DNA of 38,469 nt, taken from assembly GCA_002392405.1 (NCBI GenBank), contig DGGY01000047.1, positions 1 to 38,469 of the forward strand, in the 5' to 3' direction. Position 1 is the stretch's first letter. Each line of letters starts with the position of its first letter. This document shows, in pieces, positions 37,888 to 38,469 of the stretch. The position numbers and the translations under genes are program-made. This DNA is from Treponema sp. UBA3862. GTDB taxonomy: Bacteria; Spirochaetota; Spirochaetia; Treponematales; Treponemataceae. The notes under the pieces are model-generated. The model did not search any database and had not been told where the DNA came from. It saw only the letters and a program-made list of their open reading frames with translations.

Positions 37888-38469
37888 CTAATCTTTACAG
37901 GTTCTGCCGCCCCATTCTTTTGAGTGGGCGCGCTCATGGGCGATTGTTTTATCAAAGTCTGCTTCAGGACTGCAGTTTTCCTCAACATAGCGGGCGGTTT
38001 TTTCAAGGCGGACAAGGCATTCGCTTTTGTCCTTATAGCCCATTTTGCTGTCTTCGATTGCCTGCCCCAAAATGCGGATGCTTTCGTCGTAGATTTTTGT
38101 AGTTACAGGGAAGGGGTGTCCGTCTTTTCCTCCGTGTGCAAATGAAAATCTTGCCGGGTCCGTAAAGCGGGAAGGGGTTCCGTAAATTACTTCGCTTACC
38201 AGGGTAAGGCTCTGCAGGGTGCGGGGACCTAAACCCGGAGTTAAAAGCAGGCTTTCAAAGTTTTCAGGCTGTCTTTCCCAGGCTGTGGCTAAAACGGCTC
38301 CAAGCCTTTTTAAATCTATATCTTTTGCCTTTATTTCGTGGCGGGAAGGCATTACAAGGTTACGGTCATTTTTAATCAGGATTTGAGTGCCCTGCCATGT
38401 GTTTTGAGCCGGGGCGTTGCGGGGTGTCCCCGCAGATGGGGGAGCCGGAAATGAGGAGAGCAGCGACGA
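37888..38469 (-). CDS. DUF763 family protein, C-terminal part (5' end beyond window)
   Basis: The frame stays open from the stop at 37888 to the right edge (194 residues visible), so this is a larger gene cut by the window. The Met at 38352 is internal. Family signatures: WQGTQILIKNDRNLVMPSRHEI, LLLTPGLGPRTLQSLTLVSEVIYG and DPARFSFAHGGKDGHPFPV. The PGLGPRTLQ stretch resembles a helix-hairpin-helix; the function of DUF763 is unknown, although it is widespread in archaea and some bacteria. Upstream of WQGTQ the frame runs through the GC-rich repeat copy D, giving a Pro/Ala/Ser-rich segment (FPAPPSAGTPRNAPAQ) unlike the rest of the protein. This is probably an in-frame repeat insertion. Confidence 0.85.
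   Translation of the reverse strand, partial: SSLLSSFPAPPSAGTPRNAPAQNTWQGTQILIKNDRNLVMPSRHEIKAKDIDLKRLGAVLATAWERQPENFESLLLTPGLGPRTLQSLTLVSEVIYGTPSRFTDPARFSFAHGGKDGHPFPVTTKIYDESIRILGQAIEDSKMGYKDKSECLVRLEKTARYVEENCSPEADFDKTIAHERAHSKEWGGRTCKD
38405..38469. repeat. GC-rich hairpin repeat, copy D, inside the DUF763 coding sequence
   Basis: Plus strand: AGCCGGGGCGTTGCGGGG (38407-38424) with the perfect hairpin TGCGGGG-TGT-CCCCGCA (38418-38434), then GATGGGGGAGCCGG. It matches the minus strand of copy C in AGCCGnGGCGTTGCGGGG and CCCCGCAGAnGGGGnAGC. It is translated in frame on the minus strand as part of DUF763 and continues past the window edge. Confidence 0.75.

Noticed and set aside
38350..38352. 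Start of the DUF763 gene at the Met codon 38352
   Set aside because: The frame is open to the window edge, and the residues upstream (WQGTQILIKNDRNLV) belong to the family, so this Met is internal.

Overview
The window looks like a chromosomal segment of a treponeme (Spirochaetota). The best evidence is the compact cheA / cheW-cheR-like fusion / cheX / cheY operon (4347-9203), which has the treponemal order and the spirochete-type CheX phosphatase. Spirochete-style lipoproteins, a beta-barrel-like exported protein, a natural permease-ATPase fusion in an oligopeptide ABC operon, and a GH105 enzyme for pectin-type oligosaccharides fit a saccharolytic, host-associated (gut, rumen or oral) species. 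Genus is an inference; species cannot be named. No rRNA, tRNA, CRISPR array, insertion sequence or prophage gene was seen.

Layout. 1-1542: the end of an OmpR-type response regulator and its sensor kinase. 1556-2779: LL-diaminopimelate aminotransferase with its own promoter inside the kinase gene. 2908-4128 (minus): exported beta-barrel-like protein. 4347-9203: chemotaxis operon. 9271-11355: citramalate synthase plus LuxS, converging on a minus-strand cdd-pyrE pair (11430-12641). 12642-13000: hairpin-rich repeat block and a leucine-rich leader ORF ahead of leuB (13001-14095). 14218-16860: unknown spirochete-type protein plus PgeF, converging on argS (16962-18791, minus). 18941-20634: GH105 plus phosphodiesterase. 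20735-23876 (minus): SulP transporter plus an ankyrin-like protein. 24019-30732: oligopeptide-type ABC operon containing an acyltransferase gene. 30864-31181: TrpR-family repressor. 31278-34091: giant ankyrin-repeat lipoprotein. 34205-34972: BI-1 family membrane protein. 35037-35747 (minus): RsmI-like methyltransferase. 36062-36895: sugar-phosphate isomerase-like TIM barrel. 36931-37722 (minus): diguanylate cyclase. 37888-38469 (minus): DUF763 gene cut by the window edge.

Three themes stand out. First, four GC-rich, hairpin-forming repeat blocks (12711-12870, 30731-30823, 35771-35949, 38405-38469) share a CGTTGC core. Two of them keep the same fold with different arm sequences, and the last lies in frame inside the DUF763 coding sequence, reminiscent of the palindromic elements of Rickettsia that insert into genes. 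Second, many genes have a -10 box only 5-11 nt before the ATG and no Shine-Dalgarno sequence, implying leaderless or nearly leaderless mRNAs (cheA, cimA, dapL, trpR, the solute-binding protein and others). Third, short ORFs placed directly after such promoters precede leuB (19 codons, five of them Leu, with a hairpin touching the leuB ribosome-binding site), the BI-1 gene (5 codons inside a terminator-like hairpin) and the isomerase gene (7 codons spanning a hairpin). They form a candidate set of leader-ORF regulators.

Metabolically, cimA, leuB and the candidate leucine leader point to branched-chain amino acid synthesis by the citramalate route; dapL to diaminopimelate/lysine synthesis; and cdd-pyrE to pyrimidine salvage and synthesis.
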